NCBI GenBank assembly: GCA_936450465.1
Contig: OW388292.1
Coordinates: 29,090,368 to 29,154,367, forward strand
Length of the DNA: 64,000 bases
Source of the DNA: Gibbula magus
Taxonomy: Eukaryota; Mollusca; Gastropoda; Trochida; Trochidae
Direction: 5' to 3'
A program made the position numbers and the translations under genes. Of this stretch, positions 59,403-64,000 are shown in pieces; position 1 is the stretch's first letter, and each line of letters begins with the position of its first letter. The notes under the pieces are model-generated. The model ran no database searches. It was given only the letters and a program-made list of their open reading frames with translations, and had not been told where the DNA came from.

Positions 59403-62400
59403 CGTGTATGCTCCTCCAAGACAACTGTTTGTCAGTATGCATCAATGACTGGCAACTACACGGGACAAATGAACCAACTAAAGGGGCTCTTTAGTGTCTT
59501 GTCGCACTTTTTAACTTTTTATTTATTCATCGTCACTTTTGTCTCCAAGATTTAGCATTTGTCTGAGAAGACCATGCTACTTAAAAGAGCAGTAAGTAGC
59601 CGTTATGGTCTGGAAGGTTGCCGTTTGCCATTTATCATACAAGACAATAACACTGATCTTTTAGAACTGTACGTGTAAAGCTAGCTCCTTAGATTTACTC
59701 GCTACTCCTTCCATATTCGATGTTTTATTCAATTATTCAAAATATTGGCTATCAAAGGCACTAAGCGATAAATGTACCAACATGTATGGAAATGCAACAG
59801 ATACTTCAATGTCCTATACAATGTGTTAGACAAAAGTCAATTTAGGCTTGTGTAATATTTATCAAGAAAAACACAGATGAGGTTTAAGGGTACAGACGTG
59901 TATGTGAACCGGAATCAATGGTATTCATACAAACATAAACCAGATTCCTATCAAATGGCTTCACTTTTGACTCGGTCAAGACAAAGGTCGTTCAGTACAA
60001 CTCCAAATAAAGCAACTTCATGGAAAAGGTTTGTTATTTTCAAAAGTACAACAAAGAAGCCAATTAAGGTTTGTGAAATCAGTATGACATCACAATTTGT
60101 GTTGTGAACATCGTATGATCGATGTTAGCATGTCATAAACCATTAATATAAAGTTGAAAATGCAAATGACAAACACATCTGAATACATCTATTTTGTAAA
60201 CTTCATTAAGAATAGTTGTATGCCTGTTTACATCAGTATCTTTACCTTCCTTCAAATTTAACAGTGAGCTTATGTTAACGTTAGGTAACACAACCATCAG
60301 TTTTATAACATATATTTCAATAAAATGCTTCCAAAACATGGTCCTACAAACAGAGTAATGTCAATCATAAGAGAAATCATGCATCAATACAGGAACACGT
60401 GCAGAATAGTGGTATTACAACACCTGACACAATTGATTATTATTCCTAGACAGGGTGTTAAACACAGATTACATAGAGAACAGCCAGGTGGCGGCAATGC
60501 CGGAGCATTCAGACAGGTTCATACACTCAAGTCATAATATATAATTCCTGTTTGATAACACCTATTACACGCATTGTGTTCTTTGTTAGAGAATAGCTTG
60601 TTGACTTCAGGATAACATTGTGCAACATTGTGACCCTGTCTATGTGATTAAGCCGTGAAATCAATGCGATCTATTGATGAGTAATTGTTTCTATCAGGCT
60701 GACATGATACCCTTATAGATCTATCTCACTGAATAAATCCTTAATCAGCCAAAAATCAAAGTCTTGATTTGTCAGAAAATGTAAGAATGCTTTTTATGAA
60801 ATACAAAATGCATAAATGAAATGGATATAAAACATTTTTTGCTAAAGTTAATGACAATAATTACTCACTATTAACAGTAAAAAAGAACAAATTTCATTAC
60901 CTGTAAGATGTGTAGTAAGTACAAGGTTATCCTATGATGTGATTATTCTCTACACAATTCATTCAACACAACAGCCTATTTTGTATTCAAACATCTGGGA
61001 TATCTCAGCGAAGGCCTGGTTACTTTTTGGTTTGAAATTTACTTTGGGTAAGTTTGTCCGCTAACATGGATATTGATCAGATGTTGAGAAACTTGTTACC
61101 ATCAATTGCCTGACTCTGATTGTAGCGAAACCTACCAAAACAATTCGTCCCGTAAGAATTCTGTTCTCTAAATTAATATTGCATTTCATGATACCACGCC
61201 TTCGAGCAATGTTTGTTTCGAAAATATACTCAGAAATGTATACATAAACGTTTCTAGAGGATATCTGTCTAAATCAGGCTGAATTGCTATAACACTCCAC
61301 AACAGCCTTCCATGTCCTTGTGCCGGGACTAGCACCTGTATGCGACGTTATCAATAAATCAGCCACAATCAGATTATGTGACATCTTAAGGAGGGCATGA
61401 CAATCTCATATGTCATCATGATATCTGAATACCATGTATATGCCACGTGCTATTGTTTACAGTACACGAGCAACACCTTGCATCAAATCATTATGATCTT
61501 GGAACTTGAACAAATTCGAACACTCCGAGATAAAGTTAAGTTGAAAAAACCCATTTTGCTGAATGCTGAATTTTGATTTATAACAGAGCCATTATTTTAA
61601 TAGATACGTGTATATAATTATTACACAGGGCAAGATTAGGAAAAACGATATAAGAGAACTTGATAGTCGCATAGCTTTATTCAGAAATTAACCTTGGTTC
61701 CTGTAACAAAGTAAAGTAAATTATTTTGAGTTAACTTACACCATATCGCAATGTATGTCAAATGCAAGCAACATACACTATTCGGGGTCATAGGACATCT
61801 CAGTATTAGCATGGAAGCGAAGGCTTGACTAATTTTAGTTGATTCCGTTCTTTTTGATAACGTGTTTTACAAGGATGTGATTAAATTAGATTGGCACATA
61901 CCACAACAACAGACCTCTTCAGTCAGGAAGAAAATCAATATGTTTTCAGTGGAATTGCTTGGATCAAAGTCTTTAAAAGAGGACGACCGTCTCAAACATG
62001 AAGTTTGAAATGTGTGGATCATTGTGGCATGACTGAACAGTGCTATGGAACCAAAAGCACTTCTTTCAGCAGTTTATATAACGCGTCCTAATTGGGTCGT
62101 TAGTATTGTCCAGTCAATGGTATGAATTGACTCGGAACAAATTAAACAAACATAATTGAAATAGGACAAGATAGGCCGCATGGTTTAGCAAATCAAATAT
62201 ATGCACATGTATGTTTTAGGGTAGGGTTTTATCTAACTTATGTACAACCAGAACCACTGTTTAAACCGTTCATGCTGAAGCACTAACTACTATCTGGTGC
62301 TTGGTAAGTTTGGTTTTATCTGGTCTGGGACTAGTACTCACACAGCTATTGTTAATACAAACTTATATACCCAATTCCATACCTACAATAAAAAACCTGA

Positions 62401-62647
62401 TACCTTACCACTGTTCACTGTTAAGATTTTGACTCTAAATTAATTATGATATTAAGGAAAATGAAAGTTTGACATACATGTATCTAGTTACCTGGTAGCA
62501 TTGTATCATCAGTTGCTATCAACACAACGTTTCCGTAATGACAAGTAAGGGGTAGTCTGTATACTTTCTAGATGATGCTTTAAGTACCGGCTTATAAACT
62601 GAGGGAACATAAAATATTGAGGAAAAACCTGCATAATTCACATTTGA
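59403..62647. other. Upstream flank of the GON gene and AT-rich region
   Basis: About 59690-59830 repeats the spacer at 55607-55745. No other gene, RNA or strong repeat is supported. Confidence 0.45.
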
Positions 62648-62726
62648 AGAATACTCCGTAGCCTAATGTTATGGACACTTGATTGCAAACCGAAATGTCA
62701 GTGGTTCGATCCCCGACTTTCGAGTG
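62648..62726 (+). mobile_element. tRNA-like SINE head
   Basis: GTAGCCTAATGTTATGG resembles a tRNA A box and CAGTGGTTCGATCCCCGAC is a good B box, with a TTGATTGCAAACC anticodon-like loop between. Acceptor-stem pairing is poor, so a tRNA-derived SINE or tRNA pseudogene is likelier than a working tRNA. Confidence 0.55.
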
Positions 62727-62859
62727 ATATTTTTGTAAAATTTTTGTGTTGGAATTCTAAGATTATAATAATTTTATTATGTAAAATGTCTGCAATTTGA
62801 AAAGAAGTTAGTTTAAAAATCACTTACTAATATTTGCGGTATATATGTGATTTAGAATA

Positions 62860-62985
62860 TAAGGTCACTAAATCACAGATAGACATCATTACGAGTTATC
62901 TAAATCACAGATAGACCTCATATGAGGTCTTTAAACCACAGATGGACCTCAAACGAGTCTTTAAGTTACAGATAGACCTACCTTG
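62860..62985. repeat. Short degenerate tandem repeat, unit about 30-37 bp
   Basis: Four copies of TAAATCACAGATAGACCTCA-type units, each followed by ACGAG or a similar run. Diverged. Confidence 0.7.
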
Positions 62986-64000
62986 ATGTCGCAAAGGTCC
63001 TACCTCCAGGTTACGGAACGGTGCTAAACAAAGGGATGTGATTTTTGGTTACTTTACCATTTAACTGTGACAAAAAACTGTAGCTGGTACATGCAATACT
63101 CACCCTGTCATCTTTAGTTTATACCTATCCCACTTGTGGCACAAGCATCAAGTGGACTTCATTAAGCATGAAAAGTTTGAGAAGCTCGTGCATTTCGTAC
63201 TGCAAAATAGAGTCATATAGCATGTCCAACTCGTGAATGTCGACACAGCAATATTATCAGTGAATTGCAGTGAAGGGAAGGAAGTGTATCAATTATGAAT
63301 TTGGAAACGGTACTCTTAATCAAGAATATCTCTCATTACAAATTCATCCTAATATTCGATATTCATGAGTAGGTTAAGTTGGTAACTAGTATGTATATTT
63401 TAGGCTCAAGAAATAAAATTGTTCATTACAAAAGTGCCTGTTTTATGTCGACAGTTGTTGTTGTCAGGGTAAGTACTCAATTAAATTAGATGAAAGCATT
63501 GATTAATTCTCATACACATAAATGTGAGATAAATGTTGTTCAGCACTCACGAGATTGTCATATATATTTGAATTTTCTATCAAAAGAAGTTGTCAAAACA
63601 TTTGACTATTTTCAACAATTAATATGTTTTCACATGATTCATCAAATGAACAATAAATAGTGTTTCTGCTACATTTCAGTCAAACGTATTATAAGTCAGT
63701 GATTCACTTTAAGCACTCGTGCATACATGTTAGTTTATCCATGACTGCTTCGATTCCTTTACATAATAAAATATATATCACCCTTTTACTGATCCACAAA
63801 TTCATAACTAGGAATAAACGGACAAAGTATTGCAAAGTGTAATAATGATGTCTACTTGAGTTCATTTATATTACTAACAGACGGCAATATTTTTTTTAAT
63901 GTTTTCAATTTATCTATATGCACCTGTATTATCTGTTTTTAAGTTGAGCAAATTCCGCAGGAGGTATTACTTAACATGCACAAAGTGAAAAACGTGTGAA
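62986..64000. other. AT-rich right edge of the window
   Basis: No gene, RNA or repeat that I can support. Confidence 0.4.

Overview
The window is animal nuclear DNA: AT-rich, with multi-exon genes bounded by GT/AG introns, many minisatellites and many small non-autonomous mobile elements. No viral, bacterial or organellar genes were seen. Dispersed repeats that begin TTTTTAGCTCATC and carry (CCGT)n runs, a PAN-Sushi-GON secreted protein and a single KDM4-type demethylase suggest a lophotrochozoan, most likely a mollusc. That assignment is inference from repeat style and gene content, not from a search.

Layout. 1-354 is a 73-bp tandem repeat cut by the window edge. 2438-14666 (minus) is a complete KDM4 histone lysine demethylase in 17 coding exons. 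The exons join in frame to about 1,909 residues (JmjN, JmjC, a very long low-complexity insert, PHD, extended PHD, double Tudor). A likely non-coding first exon lies near 16160. Head-to-head with it is an intronless plus-strand gene (18010-20943, 977 aa, no recognised family) preceded by three perfect TGACGTCA sites. 21.1-25.4 kb is a repeat nest, including a TTAA-flanked MITE inserted inside an older dispersed repeat.

Two small minus-strand genes of one unrecognised family follow (25613-26857, 118 aa; 30937-31941, 152 aa). They share exon number, intron phases, a PKG-SAL-ILGRY motif and a promoter with two CRE-type sites exactly 16 bp apart, about 80 bp upstream of the ATG. A pyrimidine-rich minisatellite abuts the 3' end of the second. 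From 32 to 58 kb I see no convincing complete gene, only AT-rich sequence, minisatellites (45-bp and 57-bp units), hairpins, dispersed repeats and duplicated relics. At 58053-59402 (minus) lies an intronless secreted PAN/EGF-like/Sushi x2/GON protein. The rest to 64 kb is AT-rich with a few repeats, including a tRNA-like SINE head.

How the genes relate. The KDM4 gene is an ordinary chromatin eraser with intact catalytic residues and an unusually long insert. The most coherent signal is regulatory. I found eight exact TGACGTCA octamers by eye; six sit just upstream of the three unrecognised genes between 18 and 32 kb (one paralog has one exact and one near-exact site), and the other two are in a repeat between them. 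This suggests a small CREB/ATF-type bZIP-responsive cluster made of one large intronless acidic protein and two tandem paralogs. All exon models were made by eye from splice signals and frame continuity.
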